Assembly: GCA_015680685.1 (NCBI GenBank)
Contig: MNCI01022668.1
Location: 23,390 to 87,389 of the forward strand
Source: Gnetum montanum
Lineage: Eukaryota > Streptophyta > Gnetopsida > Gnetales > Gnetaceae
Length of the DNA: 64,000 nt
Reading direction: 5' to 3'
Below are positions 9,900-21,171 of this stretch, piece by piece; position 1 is the first letter of the stretch; the number at the start of each line of letters is the position of its first letter. The position numbers were made by a program, and so were the translations under genes. Under the pieces are notes generated by a model. The model was given only the letters and a program-made list of their open reading frames with translations, searched no databases and was not told the DNA's origin.

Positions 9900-12625
9900 T
9901 GTTGCTAGAGGCTAAGGTTGTCCTACTGATATTGTTGGAAGTTTAAAAGCATCTAGAAGTACTTTCATCTTCTTTTCCTTGCTTCATGGATCATACATGG
10001 TCCAAGTAGCTTCGTTGATGTGGGTCGGTGCAAGGATGTCCCACAAGCATAATACTGAAGAAAAAATTTTCTTCGCATTGACCAACTAGGCTATGAATTA
10101 CTTATGTTCAATGTTGAATGTCTTTACCAAGTTCTATAGCTCCTAGTAGTTATTCATCTATCTTGCCAGATTCTTAACATAGACCATTGATTAGTGAATT
10201 TTCTCTTGAGAACTTCAAGCTCTATGTTGGTTGTCTCTAACTTTTGTTTGGTCTCACTGTGGAGCTTGAATTCCACCTTGTAAAGGAGGTAAGAACTCTA
10301 ACCTTGGCCTCTTCGCTATTAGCATCACTAAGTTTGCATAATGAAGGTTGAAAATCTCCATGTACTCTGTCATCTCCTCGATTTGCAACTTATTTAGGTG
10401 AATTTTGATCTTATCTGCATTCAGTCCATCAAAGATGATAATCCCTTTGCTAGAGTTTCTAGAGGGTCTCATTCATCTCCACCTTTGTCAGTTGGATCTC
10501 TTTCTTGTTGACCTCTGTAAGGAGCTTGATCTAGTCCCTGTAGTGATTCTTTACTTGTTAAAATTTTAGGGCCTTATTCTTCTAGGCAGCTACCTCAATT
10601 GCAATCTTATGGTGAAGAGCATAGACTTTCTCCATTGAGAGATTACAATTTTCTACTACTAACCTCCTTAGATCTAGATTCACCTTAATGAGTTGCTCCT
10701 ACTATTGACATATGTATTCAACTAGTTGATCCTTATGATGCTCATCATTTCGTAGGTGATGACTATTCTTAGTGAGGACCAAGTTCTCCTTGCAAATATG
10801 TGATAGGTCCTTGTTAGTGTTGTTGTTCATGGCCTCTAACATACACACATCAACGATCATCATTTCCTTTGCATTCTTAGCTCTTGGATTTTTTGTTGAA
10901 GCTATTGGAAGGCTTCATCTCTTATAAGCTTTAGCTTGAGAATTGTGGGGTTAGAGATACAGGCTCGTAAATTAGCAACTATAGTGACCAACCACTGATT
11001 ATCTATGGTGGATTTCTCTAATTGTGTGTTGAAGATTAGTAGCTTTCCCCTTATCTTGAGAAACTACAATGAGTTTGCTATAATCTCATCTAGGATATCA
11101 AAAATCACTAGAAGCTATTGCTTAACTCCAACTAGTCTTTCCAACACCTACTCATGTTGGTTAGTGCTCATCTAATTACTTTATGCTCCTGTAGATACAT
11201 TGGATATCCACCATTGAGGTAATGTTAGGTACTGATGTCACAAGAGTATTAAGGGCTTCAGCAACCCTATTAGTCATCACCTCTACTTCTATCTCTTGCC
11301 CCTTATGTGGCATAACTAGGATGGTCACCTCCTCACCTTCCTCCAGCATGAAAAAGAAGGCCATAACATTTCCTAAAATCTCAAGGAATTTTTTCTAGGA
11401 ATGGACACTATAATCTTCATGAAACTTGGGTTGGACCTGGTGGGTGCTTGATTCCTTTGTGTAGAGAAGAGTGGGGCCATTTCATGGTCTAGTCATCTTG
11501 TGATCTTGGCGACCTCATTAAGATGGCTTATGGCTAGACGATAAATAGAGGATTCCCCTCCACTTGCAAAGCATTGCTATTACTACAGCTATTACTCTTA
11601 AGTTTTTCTAAGTCTTTTAGCAAGTGTGAGTGCCTCTAGTGTAGTCTTTAAGGTTGTAGGTGGTGGTGGTGGTTGCTCCTCTTCTTGCAACTTGACCACT
11701 ACCTTATCTTGCATCATCTCCTACCAAGATGCGATAAGAGCTTGGTGGATCACGTCATTAGAAATGAGAATTTATGGATTAGGTAGGAAAAGAAGAGTGC
11801 CTTCCTACCCTTCTCATTTTCCTTAAAACATTTTTTGATTTCTTGGATAATGAGCTAGGAAAGATTGACTAGAAAATTTTCGCTAAGAGTAGTGCATGCC
11901 CAAGTAGAGAAAGCCATAACTTTATTGGGCCTCACTGTTGGGTTGAGGTGATAGGATGAAATTTTAAAATATGTTATTTCTAGCTTGGTGAGTGCATTGT
12001 ACTCTTTGTGATCCATCCCATAGCATCGTTGAACCCACTCCTTTTTAGCTTTTGGATCTACCTGCATCGACATCTCAATCAACTTTACCCCAATGTTTGG
12101 AAAATTGATGATCTCTATAATGGCCTCAACCAAGTATGAGATAATGATATCTTTGATCTTCACTAATGCATCTCCTTGTTAGTTATTCCAGAATAAATAA
12201 GTCACTCCCATGTACCATTCTTCACTATTGGAGATAACTAGACACATGGGAGAGCCCTACAATTGGGTTTAGATCTCTTTCGAAGCCAACTCTAAGAAGG
12301 ATCCAAAGTTTAGCTCCTAAAGCATAGAAATTTGGATCTCCTTAGTCCTAATTTTTTTCAAATAGGTCTTCATGAGGATGACCTCTAGGTTAGGTCATGG
12401 CCTAGGAGTGTCATCTTACTTAGATTGGCCTATTTATGTGATGGTAATTTATGGGACAAATTCCATTTTGGGCTCCTCCTGAAGGGGTTCTCTAGCATGA
12501 GTTACTTTGATTATTTACTCTTGGGGCTATTGTGGTTGTTGCTACTATTGACCCCTTCCACCTCTAGTTCACTGTTTACAAGGTTGTGAGGGCCCTCTCA
12601 CTTGTGATCCTTATTTTGGTGTCAT
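9900..12625 (-). pseudogene. H1 third ORF: coiled-coil protein between pol and the 3' LTR
   Basis: From an ATG at 12625 (MTPK-G-Q) the frame stays coherent for several hundred codons, although interrupted by stops, and frame shifts carry it to about 9900, near 900 codons in all. Near codon 130 it reads YMGVTYLFW, then about 30 residues on NFPNIGVK; at 11855-12163 come HLNPTVRPNKV and a helical stretch. This resembles the 'putative plant transposon protein' domain common in Athila-type elements (family match from memory). Downstream is a long Gln/Glu/Lys/Leu coiled coil, then a C-terminal motif EYM...NL.Y.NL.ML...RP..E near 10390-10290. G carries the same C-terminal part and E a shortened N-terminal part. 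Many stops sit where Gln codons are expected. Function unknown; the position is that of env-like genes. Confidence 0.6.
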
Positions 12626-12942
12626 ATGTGATCACAAACATAGCCCATGATTAACTTTTTGCTTCATAACCCTTAATTATTTAGATATCTTGTTAGCTTG
12701 AATTATGTTTAGTCATTAAGTGTTAAAAGTTGATCATTTTAATGTTTGTTTGTGATCTTAGTTAGATGTATTATTTTAATATTATTTTATTCACTAGCTA
12801 TTGAGTTTTTTTGTTAGGTTCAACCCTTTATGGTAAGTAGTTTAATATTATTTTAATGGATTGATCTTGGGGAGTTAGGAAAATTTTAAAAATTATTTTA
12901 TAAGAAGCCAATGATTTGTATCCCCCACAACATAGAGCTTAC
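12626..12942 (-). other. H1: enlarged intron-like segment before the third ORF
   Basis: On the minus strand a donor-like GAAG|GTAAGCTCTATG at 12942 aligns with GAAG|GTAATTC of H2, and the segment ends directly at the third-ORF ATG. In C, D, E, F and H2 the matching segment is 60 nt; here it is 317 nt and very AT-rich, as if expanded by an insertion. The acceptor reads GTGATCACAT where E has GTGATTGCAG, so it is probably broken. Confidence 0.4.
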
Positions 12943-14582
12943 CTTCAGTAGCATGAGGATTGAAATACAAGTTAAAACATATTAGTGGTTTGATAGTTAG
13001 GGCACTTGGAAGGTTCCTGGGCTTTGAAAAATGGCAAAAACTCCTCTAGCTCTTTGTTAAAATTATGCAAAATGAGCTAGTTTCATGTGTATATATAGAT
13101 TTTTTGTGTTACATTGATGGGACTACATCAACATATTACATTGCATCAACAAGGCTACATTGATGCAATGATTGATAGTAATATTTTGCATCTAAAAAAT
13201 AAAGGATTTTTGACTAGTTTCAAAATGAAAAAAGAGCCCAATGAAAGCCAAAAAGATGAAGAATAATGGCAACAACATAGAAGAGGATTATTTTGGCTTG
13301 AGAGAAGTGAGTGGAGTGAAGATTGGATGAGATTGGGATGCCAAATCAAGTAAAATTGAATGTTTTTTATGCTATTCAAATGAAGGCTGAAACCAATGAT
13401 CCATGGTAGAGAATGTAATGATAGGAAAATCAAAGGAATGCAAGTGGATCCTTTCCAAAGCAAGTGGAAGCCTCATGTGCTCTTGCATATCTTCATCATA
13501 TTGAGTCTATGGGCCCCAAGGATGATGAACAGTTAATGTTAAGTTAAATCCCATACCTAGAAATAATTGTATAAGGGTTATATGATCTAGCAACAAAACT
13601 GAACATTTTCCTATGATATGAGGTAGTAATGAGGTGGTAAACAATGAATGAATAAATGGTAGAGAGAGAATGTGAAAGAGATCATTGGCATCCTAGTTAC
13701 ACAAGATTCTTTGTGAAATTTATGATTAAGATGATCTGATCTCAATTTTTTCTAAGTCAAGACCAATTCCATTCAACTTCCAGTGATCTTGCATTAACAT
13801 ATACCCTCCATACATCCTTCAAAAGTCTAAGAAAAATTCCAAGGACAACCATTACTCCAAGAAAAAAGAAAGAGAAGAAGGAAGTAGAAAGGACCTTAGT
13901 TAGAGGGGGGCCTTCAGGCATAGGTAACATATCTTTCTAGCCTCATAACCAATGCTTGTAGTCCATTATTAAGTCTGAAGGGTATCTTTTGAATTCCTAT
14001 GTTATATTTTTTTTCACAGGAACCATAACATGCAAAGATGTACTTCCTTTTATGGCCGACAATAGGAGTGATGATATACTAGTGGAGTATCATAGAACCT
14101 TAAGAATGAGATTGAGAGAAAACATATCAAATATTCCTAAGATCATATCTTGTTCCATTCCCATTTGGTCCTATCCTAGTTTATTGAGTATCAAGATCAT
14201 TGATTAAATATTCAAGTTTGAATGTGAAAGAAACTTGTGCTTTCAAGATATTGATTTCTCATGGAATAGATGAAATGGATGGATGTCATGGACTTACTAC
14301 TTGATACCATCGAAAAAATTGATAGAGTGTTAGTAGATTACATAATCCAAAGATAGAAATTGGTCATTGGGTGAATCAGTTATATAGTTAATTGCATTCT
14401 TTTGTAACTTCCAAATTGCAGTAACAATAACCAAAATCTAAGATTTTCAACAAACTATAAGAAACTAATTAAAAACAATAATAAGAAAATGAAAGATATA
14501 TAAAATAAACAAGAAAATATATGCAAAATTGAAAAACATATAAAAAATAGTATAAAATATAAAAAAAGAAAAATAGGTTATC
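12943..14582 (-). other. H1: non-coding spacer between pol and third ORF
   Basis: This stretch has no credible gene. It contains the conserved block at 13443-13464 (AGTGGATCCTTTCCAAAGCA, the complement of the TTTGGGGAGGA block of the other elements). A-rich simple sequence lies at 14460-14575 next to the pol end, matching the T-rich repeats that open this spacer in relatives. A U3-like patch with ATTGATGC/GCATCAAC words and a TATATATAG word lies at 13085-13180. The frame at 13463-13155 is low-complexity. Confidence 0.5.
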
Positions 14583-15446
14583 CCGATCAAGGTGTCAGTT
14601 CTGAGGTGTTAGTGTTATTGTTGGTTATTTTGGGTTCTAGGAATAACTTGACTTGTTGCATGTTGACCAAAAAATGTTTATGATGGTATGAAGGATGGTA
14701 AATGGTCATGACTCTAGAAAGAAAAATTGCATGGATGATATAAGATCCCTCCCATAATGTTTGAAATTAAGTTCATTATGGCACGTGCATGGTATTCCAA
14801 TACAAGATCTTGTTGCCAAGTTAAAATTTAACTCTTCTTATTCATGCATCATGACATTGTTTGGAATTTTCCTTGTGCACTTCGTTCATCATTAGGGCTA
14901 CATGGTAGTTTTCATCTACCACATTATCATTAGTCATTCTCTTTGTGCTAGATCGATGTTAAGATTTAGCTTATAAGCTACTGAAATTATATGAAGTTTG
15001 GCTTGGATTGGATGTTTGGATAACTTTTTGGACACCAACTCATAGGGAGAGCAACCTATAAGAAGTTTCCATATTGATTGATATGCCCAAAGAGCATTGT
15101 TAAGTTTGGTACTCCAATCCTTCCTATATCTATTGATTATTTGTGTTAGGATCCTAGTGATCTCTCTATTAGTAAATTTAGCTTGATTGTTAGCTTGGGA
15201 GTGATAGGAGGTTGTGAGTTTATGTTGCACTCCCAAGCGTTGCATAAGTTTCTGAAAAGTAGTTTCTATGAAATGGGTTCTATTGTTAGAAATAAGTACC
15301 CTAGGTACACCAACCTTGTTTCCCACTTGTTATTGTACAAACTATGCTACAATGATGGATGTATAGTTTGATACTACTCACTTAGTATAGTAGTCAATAA
15401 CAACAATGATGTAAGCTTTCCAATTTGACATGGGAGTGATGGATCT
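14583..15446 (-). pseudogene. H1 pol, part 1: integrase core and C-terminal region
   Basis: The frame 15326-14934 reads VGVPRVLISNNRTHF, then KLMQRLGVQHKLTTSYH, N-Q-A-K-F-T-N-R-E and W-A-Y-Q-S. This is the second half of the integrase catalytic core, with the usual second Asp (SDNGTHF) changed to Asn and the terminal Glu region altered. To about 14583 it continues with K-C-H-D, then FQTLWEGSYII, the Athila-type pol tail (FQ.LW.GP..I). The upstream half is at 21172 onward, because A1 is inserted in the codons after T-C-Q-I-G-K. The enzyme would join element DNA to chromosomal DNA; this copy is inactive. Confidence 0.7.
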
Positions 15447-16332
15447 TGATGAAGCATCCAGTGGACAACGTCAACTGGGCTGCGTCGATGAGGCCTCGTC
15501 AATGTGGCCACATCAATATGACCTCGTCGATGCATCTTTCCACACATTGATATGGCCTCATCAACACAGAGTTCATTTGCTACTATAAATATGCATGCAC
15601 TCACCACATTTAGGCATCTTATGTTCAAGTTGTAGCAAAGTTCTGGTAGTTTGTTTCTATAGGAGTTAGACTATTTTCCCAAGTGCATGCCCATAGTGTG
15701 ATGCTTGTAATTGTACGAAACCTTTATTCAAGTGTGACATACTTGGACATACACATGATTGAAAATAAAGATCAGGATTACTTCATCATTGTAGCATTCA
15801 CTTAGTTTTAATTGTTTAATTGTTATTGTTATTTATGATTTTCTTAATTAATATTTCTTTACCATCATTTAGTATTTCTGTTGTTAAATGCGGAATGAGT
15901 ACGACTTAATCATGAACATTGAAGTGTAACTACTTGGTAACCTAGTAGCGTATCTAGGAGTGCTGAAGTAATATATGCTTGGTAAGCCCAAAAGTAGTAC
16001 ATGAGGTCCAAGATGTGTATGGATGATTAAGGATAGATGCTCATTGCACTTGGGCTAGCTTAGATTCTCTTCTCCCACTCCCTCTTAGCTAAAACAAAGT
16101 TATTTTCCATTGCCTCTAGGAGTAGCACTAGTTTAGGCCCATATCAAAAACCTCACTTTGGACTAAACCATACATGATAAAGAAAATACTAGTCCAGGTG
16201 GAAAGACAATGAACTGTGATCAATGTGTAACGATCTAGATACCACAACTAGCCCATCCACGGAGTTCGACCGGATCGTGCGTGAACACTCATATTCGTAT
16301 GGTTGAGTGTAGGGGTACCTCGCCACTCATCA
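15447..16332 (+). repeat. A1 5' LTR (886 bp)
   Basis: It starts TGATGAAGCATCC and ends GCCACTCATCA. The TATA word ACTATAAATATG is near 15583. U3 (15450-15570) carries repeated CGTCGATG/CATTGA and GGCC words rather than the GATATCGC words of its sister E. From about 15676 to the end it aligns well with the LTRs of E. Confidence 0.8.
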
Positions 16333-16333
16333 T

Positions 16334-16350
16334 TGGCACTATTGCTAGGG
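16334..16350 (+). promoter_or_regulatory. A1 primer binding site (tRNA-Asp type, decayed)
   Basis: TGGCACTATTGCTAGGG begins one base after the LTR. It is a mutated form of TGGCGCCGTTGCCGGGG, the complement of the plant tRNA-Asp 3' end, used by Athila-type elements. Confidence 0.7.
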
Positions 16351-16464
16351 ACGATGCTAGTTGTTTAGATTAGTTATATCATACAAGATCGCTATAACAA
16401 AGTATTCATGATATATATTTTAGAAAGAAGTAATTGCAAACAAGTCACACACAAGTTCACAACA

Positions 16465-18792
16465 ATGTCTCTCTCACAAGACTATGATAACACAACAATT
16501 AGTGAGGTAATTCATTGGAGAACCAATGAAATATATGTTGATGAAGATGAAGTTAGGAGTACTCAATCCTATGCAGGGGTCTCCTATGATCATGAGCACC
16601 CCGATGGTACTCATGGACTCTTGTCATCCAACTCTAGCACCTCTAGTAAGGATGGGACATCCCATAGAATGAGGGGGCCTATAAGGCCTAGGACCTTCTC
16701 AGTAGTTAACAAGAATCTATCTAGGGATGATTGGAAGACTTACCAAAGTCATGATAAGTCTTTCAATTCTTTCTCTTTCTCTGCCCCTTCAACATTAGGT
16801 TGTGACATGGATGACCATCTTTCAAGGGGTCGATGTAGAAATAAAAATTGAATCCACGGACAAAGTCAGAAATGTCAACATGAACAAAGACAACATCGTC
16901 CCACCTCAAAAATTCATAACCTACCTAGTGATGATGAACCCCTACTAGCTACTAAGAGCCTAATGCATATACAAGAGGCTATTCGAATATCCCGCAGGAA
17001 TCGCAAGGAAAGCCGTCTACCCAGGCTTGATTTAAATAACATTCCCAAGTTTTCAAGAGGCTATGATTTAGATTTGCAACATCATTTATAAGCCTTCTAC
17101 AATGCTTATGTATGGAAAAATATTGATAATGGGTGGTAAAAACTCAAGCTCTTTCCTACGACACTCGTTGGCCAAGAAAAAGTATGGTATAGGTCCTTAA
17201 GACCACAATGAATTTGACGTTGGGTGACAATGGTAGAACTCTTCAATGAAAGATATCAAACCTATGCAAGAGTGTCAGCCTTGGGGAGACAAATCCAAGA
17301 ATGGAAACAGGGGTAGCATGAACCCTTGGACATGGCCTTAGAAAGATACTATTCATTGTTAAACAATTGCCTAGGCCATGGATTCTCCAAGGAAAGGCTA
17401 TTGTACCACATCATGGATGGGCTTCATAATGAAACAAGGGAGACCCTAGGGATGTATGCCCTAGGTCAGCTATATGAGCTATGGATCCATCAACTCCAAG
17501 AGCTTATTCAACAGGTAGAAAAAGAAGGAGAAATAGCTAAATGGGAGAATGTTGAAAGTTCTCAATAGGACCAAAATCTCAACTTAGCAAGGGTCCATGA
17601 TCATGAAAAGGAGAAGTCAACTCACTTCAAGGATGTGGAATCATCTTTGCCAATCCTACAATCACTAGATGAAATTGAGGCAAATATCAATAAGATGATA
17701 GACTAGGTACATGAAAGATGTAGAGAATATGCCAACATTATTAGAGGAAGAACCATGATGAACTAAGAAACAGGATAGAACACCACTAGACAATCGGAAA
17801 GAAGGGTTGAAGAGAATAAGAATAAGAACTCAACTATCAATCATACATATCAATGTAATATTTGCCTATATGATCACCCCAAAGGTCAATGTCCAATCTT
17901 GTTACATTTACATGAGCATTGGAAAGGAATGTTACATCCCAATTTCGTATAGAAATATCGGGTTCAACCGCAATGGGAAAAATCCCAGTCATGGGGAAGG
18001 CCACTGTCAGATGGGTCACACCCTTCCTACAATCTAAACCCAAGCGCTTATTATGTTCAGCATCATGTTTCCCCGATTGGGTCAACATCCTCTATTTCAC
18101 CACATTGTTATCATTCTCTTGAGTACTATCAACCCATGTCCTCTCCAAAAAGATCACCACCTCATGTTTCTTACACTTCTCTTTGCCCTTAATATTCTCA
18201 TCATTCATCTCCTTCTACATCGCCACCAGTTGTGCCAGAAGGTTTTGCACCACAGCATCAACCCATGAACGTTACTTGTGCTACTATTGTCAACGGTAGT
18301 GGGAACCCTCCATAATGTTGAAAGTGTCCTTTCTTTAGGCAAGGCCATAGAAAGAGACATCACGGTTCTAAAACCATTGCATCATCCAACTCAACACAAG
18401 TTCAACACTATGATGCATCTGCCTCCTCAAACTCAATGCCTGTTGTTACTTTGTCTAGGCCACCAATCAGCACTTCAACAACCATGCAACCCAATGAATC
18501 TAGCCACGTAGGGAGACATATTGATCCTTGCATACCATCTTATAGTCACAGGTGCCATAGTGGGTCAACTCCTTATCAATTAATCACATTTTATAACTTG
18601 CCCCACTATGTCAACTTTAATCAAGTGTGTGAATCCCAATTTTGGTACATTCCAACCACCACATCCAAAGACATCCAATGGTTTGGATATGACTGGGTAC
18701 CAATATTTCCAAAATGCATAGATCCAAACCTTCCATTTATTAATTCTCACCATGATCAAAAGTTTAGTTATGAGGGATATCCCCCATTCTAA
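16465..18792 (+). pseudogene. A1 Gag (Athila/Tat type)
   Basis: The start at 16465 is chosen because it aligns with the E start at 36772. Order: an acidic N-terminal region; a retrotransposon-gag domain at about 17030-17530 (IPKFSRGYD, KLFPT, NNCLGHGFSKERLLYHIMDG, LGMYALGQLYEL); a zinc knuckle at 17854-17892 (CNICLYDHPKGQC, CX2CX3HX4C as in Athila Gags); a Pro/His/Gln-rich tail ending YEGYPPF at 18792. Gag packages RNA. Many stops interrupt it, several clearly CAA/CAG to TAA/TAG (HL*AFY, W*KLK, KQG*HEP) when compared with E. No protease follows. Confidence 0.75.
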
Positions 18793-20509
18793 CAAGTATA
18801 ATTAATAAATGTTTTTCATTTTCTTCAATTTTACCATTTTTTGTTTTCTAGTTTTTCATCTTTCAATTTGTTGTTTTATCTTGTTATCTTTTTATGGGTA
18901 ATCTCATCTGTGAATAAAACACTCATGTGATCCATTGGTTGAAGTGTTGTTCTATGCTATCAAGTCTCCGATGACTAATTACTTGGATAGAAAGTCATCA
19001 CATCCATCCATTCTATTAATAAGAGGTTTTACTCTGGTACAATGATATTCTTGTCATCATGAAAACTTAAAAGTAATTCTGTGCTCATTATGCCTAGAAC
19101 GAAGAATGATGGACTAAGAAGGAATGGCTAGGGTGTAACATCAAGGGGACTTGTGATTTTCTTTGGTGACATCTATAATGCAGCTTGGTTGTACTAAGAT
19201 CCTTGTAGATCTACTGATAATGGGAGTAAGAGTAATAAAGGCACTTAATAAAGAAATCCAATGCTATTCTAGGGGGTCCCACTAGAAAGACATGCACCCA
19301 TGCATGAAGGTAGGCAGCTTCTCTGGATTACGCATAAATAAAAAGGGAAATAAAAAGAAGAGAGACAATGTGCCAAAGTGGCTAGACAAAAAAAATGTAC
19401 CATAAAAAAATTCCAAATCACTCCTCCCTTGAAAAAAATGCCAAGTGATCGTACACCTTACTATCATGATGCTCTTATGGTTGTCCATCATTGGATGAAA
19501 TAATGCAATGTCATTGATCGGAGGAATGAACTTGGTCTTGATTTTGGAGTGATAGGCTAATAACACATTACTCACATCCTAAACTCAAGATTCATTATGC
19601 CCTGGGTCAGTTACCTCATGTCCTAATCTCTGCAGTCCCTTTCAGAATTTGCCTCATCTCGTTGTTCATGTATTTATGACTTGTGACTTGTGTAGCATTG
19701 AATTCATATCTCATCACGGTGGTATCTACATGTGTGTGTTTTGTGCAACTGGTGTGGATTACATTTCATCTTTCTAGTGCCTACAGACATTTTCAAGGTA
19801 GTTACATAAGGGCATCATAGGTAGGAACCTGCTTTGGGGAGGACCCACTTATGTAACCTTTGAAATCTACACTCATTGCACATCACCACCACATCATTTT
19901 ATACCTTCCACATACTTCATTGCCAAATTTATTCTTTCCCTTATCATCCTTTTACTTCCAATGTTCCTATGCAGCATAACATGCCCTTTTTTCTCATTCT
20001 ATTCATGCATTTCATTATTAGATTCTACCCCATTATACTTTTTGTGCCTCCCAGTCTATTCAATGTTACCTTGGATGCAATATTGGGTCCGTGCTATAGG
20101 GTACGTGATATTGTGTTCATCAAACCTATATATATGGAACGCCCCCCCCCCCCCATGCTCACGTCAACATCATGTTACACTATTCAATGTGAGGGGAGTT
20201 GCTCAAATTTTCTTCCATGAACTTGCTAGCTTGTGCACCTATCGTTCAAACATCCATAACTTGCTTGTTAACGCTCCAATTCCAATTCTGATTAAGCCTA
20301 TCTACACCTAGAGTGTTTAGCTTAGTCATGGGGGAAGGGTGCGTAATTCTCCAGAATTTATCATCATCGAAGGATATCATAAAGTGTAAATGACTGTAGA
20401 AACTATTAAACACGTTGCCAAATCAATTCTCTCTCTTTACTCATACCATGAGAATTAATTTTTGGAGTCACCTAATGAAATTGGGCCTAATATCAAAAAT
20501 TTTAGGGGA
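18793..20509 (+). other. A1 3' non-coding region
   Basis: It opens with T-rich sequence of TTTTTGTTTTCTAG type (18810-18890). The conserved block CCTGCTTTGGGGAGGACCCA is at 19828 and a PPT-like TTAGTCATGGGGGAAGG near 20322. Frames at 19876-20311 are unrecognised. A 13-base C run lies at 20142-20154. Compared with E, everything after about 20509 up to the middle of the 3' LTR, including the intron-like segment, third ORF and PPT, is deleted. Confidence 0.55.
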
Positions 20510-21166
20510 TTCCCAAGTGCATGCCTGTAGTGTGATTCTTGTAATTGTATGGAACCTTTATTTGAGTGTGACATACTTGGACATACACATGATCAGCAAT
20601 AAAGATTGGGATTACTCCATCATTGCAGCATTCACTTAGTTTTAATTATTTAATTGTTATTGTTATTTATTATTTTCTTAGTTAATATTTCTTTACCATC
20701 ATTTACTATTCCTGTTGTTAAATGCAGAATGAGTACGACTTAATCACGAACATTGAAGTGTAACTACTTGGTAACCTAGTAGCGTATCTAGGAGCGCTCA
20801 AGTAATATACGCGTGGTAAGCCCAGAAGTAGTACATGAGGTCCAAGATGTGTACGGATGATTAAGGATGAATGCTCATCACACTTAGGTTAGCTTAGCTT
20901 CTCTTCTCCCACTCCCTCTTAGCTAAAACAAAGTTATTTTCCATTGCCTCTAGGAGTCGCACTAGTTGAGGCCCACATCATACACCTCACTCTAGACTAA
21001 ACCATATGTGACAAAGCAAATACTAGTCTAGGTGGGAAGAAAATGAACTGTGATCAATGTGTAACGATCTAGATACCACAACTAGCATGTCCATGGAGTT
21101 CGATCAGATCATGTGTGAATGCTTGTATTCATATGGTTGAGTGTAGGGGTACCTCGCCACTCGTCA
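20510..21166 (+). repeat. A1 3' LTR, 5'-truncated
   Basis: It aligns with 15676-16332 from TTCCCAAGTGCATGCC to the terminal CTCGTCA. The first 230 bp, with the promoter part of U3, are missing and the join is to internal sequence, so one deletion removed them together with the PPT. Confidence 0.75.
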
Positions 21167-21171
21167 GATCC

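Larger units (their letters stand above)
15447..21166 (+). mobile_element. Element A1: gag-only Athila-like element inserted in H1 integrase
   Basis: Flanking 5-mers GATCT (15442-15446) and GATCC (21167-21171) form a target duplication with one change, and H1 integrase sequence continues across the site. The 5' LTR is complete (886 bp), the 3' LTR lacks its first 230 bp or so, and one Gag reading region lies between. No protease, RT, RNase H or integrase is present in the 4.2 kb interior. It is the same subfamily as E: the Gags align along their length and both end GYPPF. LTR copies differ at roughly one base in ten by eye, mostly transitions. Confidence 0.8.

Noticed and set aside
12640-13180. 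Possible separate LTR ending in ATTGATGC/GCATCAAC words with a TATATATAG word
   Set aside because: No TG/CA edges, PPT or partner copy was found, and the sequence on both sides belongs to H1. It is reported only as part of the H1 spacer.
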